The notes beneath the pieces are model-generated. The model saw only the letters and a program-made list of their open reading frames with translations, made no database searches and was not told where the DNA came from. A stretch of DNA of 64,000 bases from Rugalucina vietnamica (Eukaryota; Mollusca; Bivalvia; Lucinida; Lucinidae): assembly GCA_964017185.1 (NCBI GenBank), contig OZ024870.1, positions 56,918,312 to 56,982,311 on the forward strand, read 5' to 3'. A program made the translations under genes and the position numbers. Positions 19,505-31,625 of the stretch are shown here, piece after piece (position 1 is the stretch's first letter; every line of letters starts with the position of its first letter).

Positions 19505-21342
19505 TCTGTGAACATGTCATGTCTGCCTCTTTGTGACTCAACAGGGAAACCAGCAATAATGCATCTAAGATTCGGCAACAATCTGCCATTATTCGATCTC
19601 ACCGCTGTGTCTGGTGAGGTTTCGAGCTCCACACTCGGCACATGTGAAACAAGCCAAATTCTGCATGCGGGTGTGCAGGTGTATTTTCACGGGCTTCTTC
19701 CGTTTTGGCCCCACTCACCGATTGAGCTGAAATCATCTTGAAAAGGACGTAAAACTGAATAACGAAACATGCCAGTATCCGTTTTTAGTACACAGTTATG
19801 GCTTGTCCCAAACTTTTCGATACACAAGCATTTTTTTTCTGTAGTGAACACAAAGCAGGAATCAATCAAAGTTACTTATTAAGACTAACTGACCATATTG
19901 GAACCTATTTTACTGTACAAAATGGATCTCACTTCAAATACATCATCGGAACTCACTTCAAATACATCATCGGACCTGTTACCTTGGAAACCATGGGTGG
20001 GCATGGTCGGACCAGGTGATATTTTGAAACGTTTTCTAGTAGTATAGAGGGTGGATTGATAATCTATTTAAGAATCAAACACGCCGCTCTACACTCTCCA
20101 GACCCTCCTCACTCCCTCTTTATGCAAACTCCTCACTTCTCGGTGAATGTCATAGTCAGCGGATTACCCCTATGGTTTTGGTCGGTTGTAAACTACTTGC
20201 CTAGCCTGGGAAAAAAGAAATCAATCGGAATAACAGGTATGCGCATTGAGTTATAGTCTAAAAACTTGCCTCTGATAATGTTTTTTTGCAGGAAATGTTT
20301 GTATGGGGGACAACAGAAAAATTATCTTCATGTCAAAATCTTTATCTTAGTGAAATCTCAACGGTACCCGAGTTTATCACTGACCTGTTCAAAGGTCCTG
20401 ATAGAGCCCCAGATAAGCAACGGAATCCTGAACGTCTGAGAGTACCAAGTACTTGCAACAGACCGCTCCAAAATAGCCTCATAAGATCCAATCAGGGTCT
20501 AACCCATTAGGCACCGTAATTCCGATGCCTGTGAGAGGTCAGAACGTGTCGCAGACCGGTCCGAATGGCTTTATAAAATCTCAGAAGGGTCATAGCAGGC
20601 TTTAACTCTTTATACACTGGAATCCTGGAAGTCGGAACGCGTCAAGGGTTGAGAAGGAACTCAAAAGGTCAATTTAAGTTGTACATGTAACGTTTTGTGT
20701 CCATACTCCGCAAATCTCTATTTTGGAAAGCGAAACAGACATGAAATATTGTATCTGATCATTCTCAATAAATAAACAACGTTGGATCTAAACTCATAGG
20801 TTTCATTGCTAAAAGGTATCTGTAGTTTGCTTTTTTTGCAACTTTGGATACTACAGATTCTGACAAATAGTAAAACGTTACTTCATAAGTTTTACAAAGA
20901 AGGATATGTACAGTGTAAAGTTGGTATTCACATGATCACAGGATATACTGAAACATGAGAAGTGCATACCTATGCACAGTGGATAGCATTAGTTCTTCTT
21001 TTTCACATTTTGCGTTAATTACAATCACCTGATCCGTACATTTTTGACAACTGGCCAGTAATCATTATAAAAACATTGGATTTATTTTTCCTTTATTATG
21101 ATAAATTAAATGTATGTTTGCAGTTTAAATAAACGATAATTACGCTGCTAATTAACGTTATTGGCCAACGCTGAGTCTTTTAAAAATCCTTAAATTGGCC
21201 CTAAGAACAAACATACCCTTAGATCATCATGGTGCATTTGGTAAATGATGGTAACTTTAAGTATGTAATGAATAAGATAATAGCCTAAAATTCACAAAAG
21301 TCTTGTCTTTTATGCATAGCTATTTTGCATATTCATTTATCA
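19505..21342. other. No gene seen
   Basis: Contains only short repeats, such as a double 'cacttcaaatacatcatcgga' segment (shortened here by one base at its start) near 19930-19971. Open frames lack domains. Confidence 0.4.
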
Positions 21343-21540
21343 CATTACGAAAACATGTCCGTGTAATGTAGACCCCCTTATACCCCACTTTTATAGAGCA
21401 AAACTGGGGTATGCAGGGGTGTACCTATTTTTCTTATTTTTGCTACAAAACATAGATAATTGTGTGTACTCGTTAGAAGCGCCTTGAATTTTCAAAGCTC
21501 AAAAAATCTCTGTGTATTGCATGGGTAAGTTTTCGTAATG
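21343..21540. mobile_element. MITE family A, copy 5 (complete, compact)
   Basis: Starts CATTACGAAAACATGTCCGT and ends GCATGGGTAAGTTTTCGTAATG, read here in two parts as GCATGGGTAAG and TTTTCGTAATG. The palindromic core is reduced to one arm. This copy defines both ends of the family well. Confidence 0.85.
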
Positions 21541-22640
21541 CTAATCAGTTGATGCACTTGCATGACTGTCACTTCAAACCAAATTATCTGTAATTGCGAG
21601 GGGTACCCATTAAAATATAGCTGATTGCAGCAATTAAAATGAAAACACTAGCTAATTTGAAAATGAAAACACAAGCTAATTTGTAACAATTTCTATAACC
21701 TGTCAAATTATACAGATTTCCACAATATACATGTAACCAACCAAAATCACATCTCTTTCTTTGTATCCACATTCAAGTTGACATTCAACCAAAAATTGTT
21801 CTAATATAATATCAGGCTTCAAATGAAACTCATATTTTCGCTTTTTAACTTTTACATAAGCTGAAATTTCGCATATGCATTTCGTTAGCCGAATCGTAGT
21901 TAGAATACGGAAACTAAGAGTATTGGTCTGGTCTCTTGAAAATTCAGATGACTTAGTGCATGAGAAGTATCCATTAGAAGCCTCATTCAATTATCAATAC
22001 CCCAATGATTTACCAGTACTAATGTTTCATTGAATACCTATATCTGATATACTGAGTTCAGTTAGTAACCTTTCAGTTTCTTTTTATAGTTCTCACGAAG
22101 ATGCTGATATATAAATCAGCACATTTATTTTTCCTAATTCACTGAAATGCATTTTATTTTGTTTGCATCGTAAGAACCACGAATATGTGCTATTCATAAA
22201 GCATCATTCGAACAAAAAACTAGAATTGAGCTGTGGTAACATGTGCATTTCTAATTACAATCAGTATACAACTACAGGTAGAAAATGTATACATATGTTT
22301 GCTTGAACGAGTTACATGTATGTCAGGATTGAAATAACACTTCCCACATACTATTTTCTTACTCAAAGACATAACAGTTGATTGGTTGATTTTAGGGTTT
22401 CACATGTCACCAACAGCTAAGGTCATTTGGAGGCGGGACCTAGGATTATAATCTCTTCACAAGGTGGTGTACAAGTGAGTGACAAAATCACTGCGCCACG
22501 GAGGCTTCTACAGACACAATATGTGACAGTGGGCTTGAATTTGTTAATTTATTTGAGTGATTTATGTCCACAGTCAGCAGCTTATGTCTCGTGGGGATGG
22601 TCAATTATCTAAGTCATGCTGTACCTGGATATGCCTCCCA
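21541..22640. other. No gene seen
   Basis: AT-rich sequence with short open frames only. Confidence 0.4.
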
Positions 22641-24015
22641 CAGATCAGAGTCAGAATAGTTTATTGATGAAACGTCAAATTGACAATACTACACCAGGGG
22701 GATGGGGCTTGACCGGAGGAGATTAGTCCCAAGCTCTCACAAGAGAAGTAAATTTAGACACACAATCATCTGATATTTTAGCAGAGGAAACCAGAGAATC
22801 AGGGAGGCCATTCCAATCTCTTATAGTCTGAGGGAAAACAACTATTTAAATAGGCATTTTGATTTCTGAAGGTATCTGAAATCCCAAGAGTGTTGATTGC
22901 TACAACACCTATTCTTTGGGATAAGGTCACCAGTGGGTATAATTGCCCTAATCTTCCTATTAGACCTTTGTTAAACAATTCTCTTATCCTTCCTTCTTTT
23001 CCGCAGGGATTCCCATTTTAGTTTTTAAAGATGCCAGTTATACTACCTTTTTCATATGTATAATTTCTATTACAAACCTAACTGCATATTCTCCACATCA
23101 TCTTTCAGACCTTCATAATGAGGGTCCAAAACTGAGCTACAATATTCAAGAATATGTCTCACCAGACCTTTACAGACAGCTACTCTCACATCTTGGGGGT
23201 AAAGGCAAAACAAAACAGATTTTGTCTCAAAAAAGCAAGGGTCCTATTGGCTTTAGTACACACATTGCTGATGTGAGTATTCCATTTTAAAGCCTTAGTT
23301 TTTTTCTACATTTTCCAAAACTGTACCATCAAGTTTGTAAGAAGCCTGAAATTTACTAGTCCGTTTGTTCGTCAGCTGCACCATGTTGCACTTGATGGGT
23401 TGGAATCTCATACCCCATTTCCGGGCAAAACTACCTAAACAATATCCTTCTGAAGTTTAACTGTATCCTCCACATTCGTAATTTCACAATAACAAATACA
23501 GTCATCAGCAAAGAGTCTAATTTCCGATTCAATGTCCGTGGTATTATCATTTATATGCAAAGAGAACAAAAAGTGACCAAGAACGGTGCCCTGAGGGACA
23601 ACAGGGGCTAGCCTGATTTAACACCACTAACCACAACTCTTTGTTGCCTTTAGCACAGGAAAACATCAATCCATTAAATTGTCTTACCTTCAATTCCATG
23701 ACCGTACAATTTATTTTTAAGAAATTCATTTGGAGGATTGTCAGAAGCTCTTTATAAATCCTAGATAAATGTATCAACCTGACCTTGAGTGTCTCATATT
23801 TTTGCCCAATCATCTATCACTGTAGCTAATTAATTCACAGCTATAGGATTTCCTAAATGCATATTTTCTGTCTGACAAAAGCTAATGTTCATCCAAATGA
23901 GACATGATATTAGAACACACTATATGTTCCGGAAGTTTGCAGGGTAGGCCGGTTATGGCAATTGGGCGATAATTGCAAGCAAAAGACCTGTCAGCCTTTA
24001 GCGCAAACCTGTTTT
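22640..24015 (-). pseudogene. Jockey/CR1-like LINE relic: reverse transcriptase and 3' end
   Basis: Read from about 24015 downwards, frames interrupted by stops and shifts give NYRPIAIT (fingers), then RQQRVVV and QGTVLGHFLFS-like blocks, RLFADDCICYCEITNVEDTV with the catalytic FADD, then the region around KWGMRFQPIKCN, YKLDGTVLENVE and GLVRHILEYCSSVLDPH, and finally KFTSLVRAWD with a stop. These follow the usual order of a non-LTR reverse transcriptase through its C terminus. Near the stop, on the minus strand, is AATAAAC and a short 3' tail. The endonuclease half is absent, as expected for a 5'-truncated insertion. The catalytic Asp pair is kept, but many stops make it inactive. Confidence 0.85.
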
Positions 24016-24591
24016 AGGCTTTATTCATCATATATACTAAAACACAGCATTTTCAAACTTTATTTTCAGCCAGCCCTTTGTTTTGGAACTTGCAGAAACT
24101 ACTATAGACAATAAATACGATTGCAATGAAAAACAGATGGATAATATTAACTGTCTCAGTTCAGCCTGCAGGCAACAGGTTAAACATTATGTTTTGAGTC
24201 CAAAGCTACTCTGTGTAGGCTAGTTGACTGGTCTGTTAGAAATCTCTGGTCCCAGAAAACAATTTTTCAGTAATGTCAGGACGGAGCCAACGATTCCTGC
24301 TTACCTTACCTTTGCCATGGGGAGTAAAATATGGCTTTCTCAAGAACATACGGTGTTGCCAATAAGTTTCACCCCCACCCTCCCGTCTCAAAAAACCTTT
24401 TACTATGGAGAACTCTCAGATACAAGAAACAAAGTTTTATACTCCCTATATACAGCCTAGCGAACTCGAACCTGTCATTCAGTTACATAGACGTCATTGC
24501 CAACACTTTGCCTTTTCATGTTAATGGTACGTGCCATTTTACATAATGAAACTTGTATATAGCTAACATTGGCAAAGTCCTTGGGCGTTAA

Positions 24592-25442
24592 TTAGCTCAC
24601 CTGAGCTGAAGGCTCACAAGATGAGATTATAGGATGGCCATGCTTTTTGCGTCCGTCCGTCGTCGTCCACAAATTCAAAGATCGTCTCCTCTGAAACCAC
24701 TTGGCCAATCCAAGCCAAACTTTATGTTGCCCATGCATTTGAATGAGGAAAATTTGTAAAATGTAATTCAATGGGGGTAAACTTGAGGGAGTATGCAAAT
24801 GGACAGAAGATTTATGTTTATGGAAAAAAATGTCCTCGGGGTTGTCTGTCCCCGCCCCTGGGCTATATACATATAAATGACCATAATATTCATGCATATT
24901 CTTCTCTGAAACCGCTTGGCCAGTCAAAGCCAAACTTTATGTTGCCCATGCATTTAAATGAGGAAAATTTGTAAAATGTAATTCAATGGGGGTAAACTTG
25001 AGGGAGTATGCAAATGGACAGAAGATTTATGTTTATGGAAAAAAATGTCCTCGGGGTTGTCTGTCCCCGCCCCTGGGCTATATACATATAAATGACCATA
25101 ATATTCATGCATATTCTTCTCTGAAACCGCTTGGCCAGTCAAAGCCAAACTTTATGTGGAGCATCGTTAGGAAAGGGGAATGAAAGTTAATATAAATGGT
25201 CAAGGTCACATGACCAAGATAGCCACCATGGCTATAAATAGCAAAAAACCTTTATAAATCTTATCTTCAGAACCGGAAGAACTATGATTTTGAAACTTTG
25301 ATTGAAGCGTCAGTGAATGGAGCTCTACAAAGTATGTATAATCATGACCCACGGATGACCTTGACCTATGTTATGGCAAGGTCAGCTGAGGTCGCATATC
25401 CCAAATCTCAGGTGAGCGTTTACAGGACCATTGGTCCTCTGG
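24592..25442. mobile_element. Family T repeat, complete copy with a tandem duplication
   Basis: Starts TTAGCTCACCTGAGC and ends CTCAGGTGAGCG...CATTGGTCCTCTGG. GCTCACCTGAG at one end and CTCAGGTGAGC at the other form an 11-bp inverted terminal pair. Inside, a ~215-bp segment is directly duplicated almost without change (about 24725-24940 and 24940-25150). Confidence 0.85.
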
Positions 25443-25987
25443 TATTAATGAATACGGTAAAGTACGGGTCAATCTAGTCTTGGGAAATAGTGACCGAGCC
25501 AATACAGTCAAAACAATAATGCAACTGAAGTCAAGATGGATTTTTCCTTAAATGACAAAAGTGACCCGGAACTGGCAAAATGACCCGAAACTTCTGCTTC
25601 AAAGTCACCATGTGGCAGACAGCAGAGTCAGAATGAAACATGAGTTCATAAGAGAAACGATTAAGCTTTATTATGATCAAATCGAAATCCCATTTGCTCT
25701 GAGTAAGTATTTGTAGACAGCTTTGGAAGAAAAGTGACCCGGAACTAGGCAAACAGCTGTACCCTTTGTGCACATGTTGTGAAATTGAAGTGCACAGTGC
25801 TTTATAATTTTGTTTTGTGCAACTTGTTTGCTCAACAAGTGCATGAATGTATAAACACATGAATGTGTAAATCGCAATGTAATCGCAGTATGATACAGCA
25901 TACAGGTGAATAGGGCCAAATATACGTAACTATAATATCTTCTCAAGCCACTTTTGGGTAAAACAGATGAGGCAGGTAAGCTTTTTA

Positions 25988-27630
25988 TTAGCTCACCTGA
26001 GCCGAAGGCTCACAAGGTGAGCTTATAGTATGGTAGTCGATCCGGCGTCCGTGGGTGCGCCCGTCAGAGCGTTCACACTTTCAATCTTGAATATCTCCAA
26101 GACAACAAGGCCAATCGCAATCAATTTTTATCTGAAGCATCATTGAGGAGGGGGAAAGGTTGCATTAGGTTTTGGGCCAGGTCGGATCAGAACTCTGGTT
26201 TCCATGGCAACAGATAGCTCCCATTGAGTTATAATGGGGAAAATGTTGTGGCCACTCTAACAACTTCATTTTGATTGGATCTTCATCATTCTTGGGAATA
26301 ACAAGGACAACCATAATATCTCGGATGAGTTCGAATTTTGGCAGGTTCGACCTCAGATTGCGGAGTTAACTGCCCTTGAGCGTCTGGAAAAATCCCCATA
26401 GACTTATGAGAAAAATGTTGTGGCCACTCTAGTGCTTCTATTTTTCATTGGATCTTCTTCATTCTTGCAGGTAACAAGGACACCTATAATATCCCGGATG
26501 GGTTCGAATTTTAGCTAGATCCGACCTCTGACTGTGGAGTTAGCTCCCCTTGAGTGTTTGAAAAATCATTATTTTGTGTTGTGGCCACTCTAGCGCCTTC
26601 AATTTCGATCAGATCTTCATTATATTAGGAAGAAACAAGGATAGCTATAACATCTCGGATGAGTTCCTATTTCAGCCAGATTCAACCCTTGACTGCAGAG
26701 TTATCTGCCCTTGACTGTGTGAAATATCAATATTTAGTGTTGTGGCCACTCTAGCGCCTTCATTTTTATTCGAATCTTCTTTGTTCTTGGAAGTAAAAAC
26801 GACATCCATAACATCACGAATGAGTTCGAATTTTGGCCAGATCCGACCTCTGACTGCGAGTTATCTGCCCTTGAGTGTTTGAAAAATCAATATTTTGTGT
26901 TTTGACCACTCTAGCGCCTTCAATTGTGATCGAATCATCATCATACTTGGAAGTAACAAGGATAGCCATAACATCTCGGATGAGTTCGAGTTCGAGATCC
27001 ACCCCTTGACTGCAGAGTTATCTGCCCTTGACTGTGTGAAAAATCGATGTTCAGTGTTGTGGCAACTCTAGCGCCTTCATTGTTATTCAGATCTTCTTTA
27101 TTCTTGGAAGTAACAAGACATCCATAATATCTCGGATGAGTTCGAATTTCGACCAGATCTGACCTCTGACTGCGGAGTTATCTGCCCTTGAGTGTTTGAA
27201 AAGTCAATATTTTGTGTTGTGGCCACTCTAGCGCCTTCCATTTTGATCGGATATTCTTCATACTTGGAAGTAACAAGGATAGCCAAAACATCTCGGATGA
27301 GTTCGAATTTCGACCAGATCCACCCCTTGACTGCAGAGTTATCTGCCCTTGAGTGTTTGAAAAATCAAGATTTTGTGTTGTGGCCACTCTAGCATTTTAT
27401 TATTATTATTTTTTTTTTTTTTTGGGGGGGGGGGATCTTCTTCATTCTTGCAGGTAACAAGGATAACTACAGTATCTCGGATGAGTTCGAATTTTGACCA
27501 GATCCGACCTCTGACTGCAGAGTTATTTTGCCCTTGAGTGTTTGAAAAATCAATATTTTGTGTTGTGACCACTCTAGCATCTTTGTTTTTTAAATTAGTG
27601 GATCTTCTTCATTCTTGCAGGTAATATGAA
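25988..27630. mobile_element. Family T head with a different body: ~160-bp tandem array
   Basis: The left end (TTAGCTCACCTGAGCCGAAG) is that of family T, but the body differs. From about 26245 there are eight to nine units of about 155-172 bp marked by 'ttgtggccactctag', 'atctcggatgagttcgaatt' and 'gttatctgcccttgagtg'. Unit starts lie near 26245, 26406, 26578, 26736, 26900, 27056, 27216, 27375 and 27562. A T/G tract sits in one unit at 27405. No family T right end follows. Confidence 0.85.
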
Positions 27631-28475
27631 TAAAAAAGAGCTGTTACAGAACAGCTGTAGCTCGACTGAAGCACGCTTTGCCTATCAAAACTATTAAACT
27701 TTACTTGCAGAAAAGTAAGGATAACTTAATTAACTAGATTCATATATATGTATTAATTAATAAACTTCCGAAAAATTAGCCAAAATGTACTTGTAAACCT
27801 TCTAAATCTATGACCTTGACGTCGAGGTCACTAAGGTGGTTTGTTATGTTCAGCATACAACTTAAGACTAATCCAACGGGCATAATATCAACTAGAGCCA
27901 TTCAGATGTTCGAAACGTAGACTTCTAAAACCTTAACCAAAATGTAACACTGGTGCAACTTCGACGCCGGGTTGATTACAACCCAGCAGGCACACAAATT
28001 CATAATGGCGTCATATCAACGCAGATACGACATAATCGTCGATGCGTCATTGCGTCTTAAGGTAGTTGTATGTCGGAAACTTTTTGGCCATAACGAGCAT
28101 ACAAACTGTGGCTCGCCATGGTATGCTCTCAAATGCTTTTCTAGGCTCGATCTCCAACAATAATCACGATCGCACAGATGTCATGGGAACACCTGAAATA
28201 AAACATAATCATAAAACACGAAGAAGTTGCAGATATAAAAATAAAGTTCGTGATATTTTTTGCGCTGAAACGGCAAATATGAGACTTATTTGTTGTAGTG
28301 TGTGTGCATGCAATTACATGAGTGTCTGTTTGGCTGTATGCTTGTTTGTGCGCGTGCGTGTAGAAGGGTAGCTTATGCTGTTTGATAATAGGCATGAGCA
28401 AAATCCAATCCGACGCTTGTTCAAGATTGAGTACGACTCATAGAATACGACACGTGGTGTCATCAAATATGACAG
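27631..28475. other. No supported gene
   Basis: A stretch at 27940-28140 carries 'acgacataatcgtcgatgcg'-like CG-containing words and an 'acccagcaggcacac' motif of a dispersed-repeat type. Open frames have no domains. Confidence 0.35.
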
Positions 28476-28950
28476 GTTAAAAACTAAGCATGCAGACTGT
28501 CGAATAACATTAACGTTTGTAACGTATAATGATTTTTCTAAACTGAAAAGAAAAATCATTCCTTCCTATAAGTTGCTTAAATTGATAAACGAAATCACCA
28601 TAAAATTCAGGTAAAATTTCATTAACCCAACATTAAATTTGGAAATCAATTCATAGTGTCTGCGATAAGATTTAGAAAATGTTTATTGAAATTTATGATA
28701 CCGATAGCGCTGCTGGAGAAGTTTGGTTGTTAAACATTTTTTTCGCGAACCTAATAAATTGCGAAATGTATATTCCGTACATGTAAGAAGCACGGCGAGG
28801 AACGTCACCATCCAAAATCGGAAAATTTACTACATCAAAATCACAGTCAAAGTTTCAGAAAAAAAAATCATTACACTTTAAAGACGTACAGGGTATAACT
28901 TACATGTACATGTAAATGTCATGCGACAGTCTGCATGCTTAGTTTTAACC
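28476..28950. repeat. Inverted pair of family G ends
   Basis: 'aactaagcatgcagactgtc' on the left (about 28481) and its complement on the right (about 28925) form a ~28-bp inverted pair enclosing ~420 bases. The right member runs on into the longer family G copy. Confidence 0.65.
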
Positions 28951-29250
28951 CAATCATGGTTGATAACTATGCTGCCATCTTTACTTGCACACCAATGTGT
29001 CGGGCGTCAGACTATATGATGATCCCGAATAAAGCTATTCATTTTAGTTGGTTCGGGTCGGAGATTCTTGTCTGTTGCTTGGCTCACAGGGGTTCAACTG
29101 GCGTTTTTTCTTTTGGCCCAGTTTTCATTAAGTCATTTGGCGCCAAGGGATCTCCATCGTCGGGCAGCTCACTGAATTTGTAAGTCCTCGTTTTTTATTC
29201 ATCATGGCGGTTATCGTGATTTATTTATTTTGTCCTTGATGATTCAATTA
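28923..29250 (+). repeat. Dispersed repeat family G, copy 2
   Basis: Similar to the reverse complement of 2435-2790 over most of its length. An 82-codon frame runs through it, but the partner copy has stops in the same frame. Confidence 0.65.
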
Positions 29251-29399
29251 TCAATGATAACGTAGAATTATGAAAAGAATAATTTTGTCTAAAATGTCCT
29301 GTCCGTAGAGAAAAACTATACAACAAAAAAATGCAAAATTTCCGAAACCAATAACTCAAATTTCACATGACACATAAATTTACCGGGGAGAATTTTTTT

Positions 29400-30275
29400 A
29401 TATATATACAGGGTGGAATGGATCAAAACTGTGGATACCATGGCAACGGATAGGTCCCGTAGGGTTAAAATGGCGAAAACAATGTTTGCTTATTTTCTAG
29501 CTAGTTATTGATCTGATCCTGTTCAAACTTATTTGTAACCAGGATATTTACATCAGCTTTAATTGTGTTAAGTTTCGGCCAAATCCGATTCCTAAGTAAG
29601 GAGTTAGCCCCCCTTCTTAAAATTTTCATCATTTTTCAAGTGTTGGATATAACGGAATTCTCTAATATAGAATGATAAAGAGGCATATATTTCCGAAACT
29701 GTTTAACCTATAGATTTTGGAAACCTGAAACAAAGTCAATGGTACAACTTTGAAAAAACACCTCCGAAAACGGGTGAAACATATTTTGCATCTCATCGTA
29801 GTTGAGACGTATGTAAATGGAGCTCTCGAAAAGCTGACCATGTTATCGTTTGATCAAAGTGTTTTCCTGGAAAAAGCTAAGATGACGATTTGAGTGATTG
29901 CTTTCAAATTTCACCGAAAAAGGGAAAAATCAATGAAAACTTCAAAATTACATAATTTTGTCAAAATCTGAGGTAAAGATCTCAAAATCAGGTCATCTAC
30001 TTCTCATCCCGTACCCGTATTACAAATATTTTTGAGAGATTTTCAAATTTTGTTTTCATAGGGACATAACTGAGAAAAGGGGCATAACTCCCGACATAAA
30101 AAAATATGGGTCAACTATTTTTCCATGAGGAATACACATATGAAATTTCAAATCCCTAGCATGCACCAGTCAGAAGTTTCAAAAAAGAAAATGACTAACA
30201 GACGCACATACGCACAGACAGATAAGCCGAAAGCAATATGCCCTTCCAACTTTTGCCAGGTTGGGGGCATAATAT
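29400..30275. repeat. Dispersed repeat ending in TTGGGGGCATAA
   Basis: Begins near 'gggtggaatggatcaaaac' and ends 'gccaggttgggggcataa', a right terminus related to the 5065-5691 element. No coding sequence is seen. Confidence 0.5.
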
Positions 30276-30501
30276 CACACTTAGATTTGTAGAAAGCAAA
30301 AACTACACTCTGTCACAAGCAAAATGCAGTTTATTTAAAGGTAGCCTATCGTACTCTGGTGTGATTGTACGGAACTTTATCCCTGTCAATATAAAATGCG
30401 CAGATTCAATACCGGTTTTCGTAAAACGATGTACTCAACTGATAACAAATTAAGTTTAATACATATATTTCAGCTAACTACCGCTGTTGGATTTGAAAAT
30501 G

Positions 30502-30504
<3 letters not shown>

Positions 30505-30548
<44 letters not shown>
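30505..30548. repeat. (CT)n microsatellite
   Basis: About 21 CT units. Confidence 0.95.
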
Positions 30549-30553
<5 letters not shown>

Positions 30554-30956
30554 ACCGCCTATAATTTTCTTTGAAGTTTATCTTTGTTCGTGCTTGTCTT
30601 TGAATTTATTGCTTTGCTTGTGCCATGTCATGCATGTTGTTACCATTTTTTGAGAGCTCCAAGGAAGATTGATTCTTCCAATTGGGTCACCCTCGTAAAA
30701 GAAAGAATTTACATACTTACTACTTACTTAATTACTTATATTAATACATGTACGAGTTTTAGCGTGTCTCCGACTTGTTACTTACGTTTGCCGACTTTGG
30801 CATCTTTTTAAACACGCTGGTCTCATACGTTTATTTGTGACTACGGTTTTAGATATGAATCATTGTGAAGGTTTTTCTTCCTTATACCAAAAGTGCCAGT
30901 AAAGATAAATATGCAAAACCTTGAGAAAATTAGCATAAATTAAGAATTGTGTACTA

Positions 30957-31112
30957 TTAGGGGCGACACTTCCGCTAGTGGAGTGTTCGCCAGTACCATT
31001 GGGACTTAAAGTGTGGCTTGTTCAATGACACAAACAGATACCAGGAGGTTCGAACCACCGATCTCTCGATCTTGACTCCGACCCATTTACTACCTTTCTA
31101 GGCTACCACGCT
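30957..31112 (-). mobile_element. tRNA-derived SINE-like element, family 2
   Basis: On the minus strand, GTGGTAGCCTAGAAAGGTAG (A-box region) is followed at tRNA spacing by GGTTCGAACC (B box), then a body with 'tgtttgtgtcattgaacaag'. The middle of the head does not fold into a normal anticodon arm. Only this copy is in the window. Confidence 0.6.
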
Positions 31113-31625
31113 TTTTGACTGTTTGTAAACTAGAGAATAATAATCAAGTCGCTTCAAAACGTTTATTCTACAAAGAGTTCCTTCCCATAGAATGTAGAAT
31201 GTTGTAGTATTCCATATGCGTTAGGTAGAATGACATTCCATGTGTTGGGTAGAATAAGAATATGTTCGAAGAGGAGTATACGCATTTCTTCAAAGTAATA
31301 GTAGCGGCTGCATGTATTGATACAGTTCTAGATATCAAATCAGAAACATTTACGGTAAGAAAGGACAATAGATGAACATGTATTTAAAAAAATAATGCAA
31401 TAAATTGTTATTGTCGCGAAGAGCCAGATGTCTAGCTCCTTTCCATGGTTTTCCATGTTTTATCTTATCATTTTTAATAAATTGTGAAAATCTTAAATGA
31501 TTGGACAGCCAGTTTACTCGATCGCACCACATTGTGCGACGGTCTTGAGATATTAAGCGGACAACACTAATTTATTGCTTCTGAACGCGTGTTTAATAAA
31601 AGGTACCTGTGGAAGTGAGTATTTT
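31113..31625. other. No gene seen
   Basis: AT-rich, non-repetitive within this window. Confidence 0.4.

Noticed and set aside
28935..29183. 82-codon frame as a host gene
   Set aside because: Lies wholly within dispersed repeat family G; the homologous copy at 2435-2790 is interrupted.
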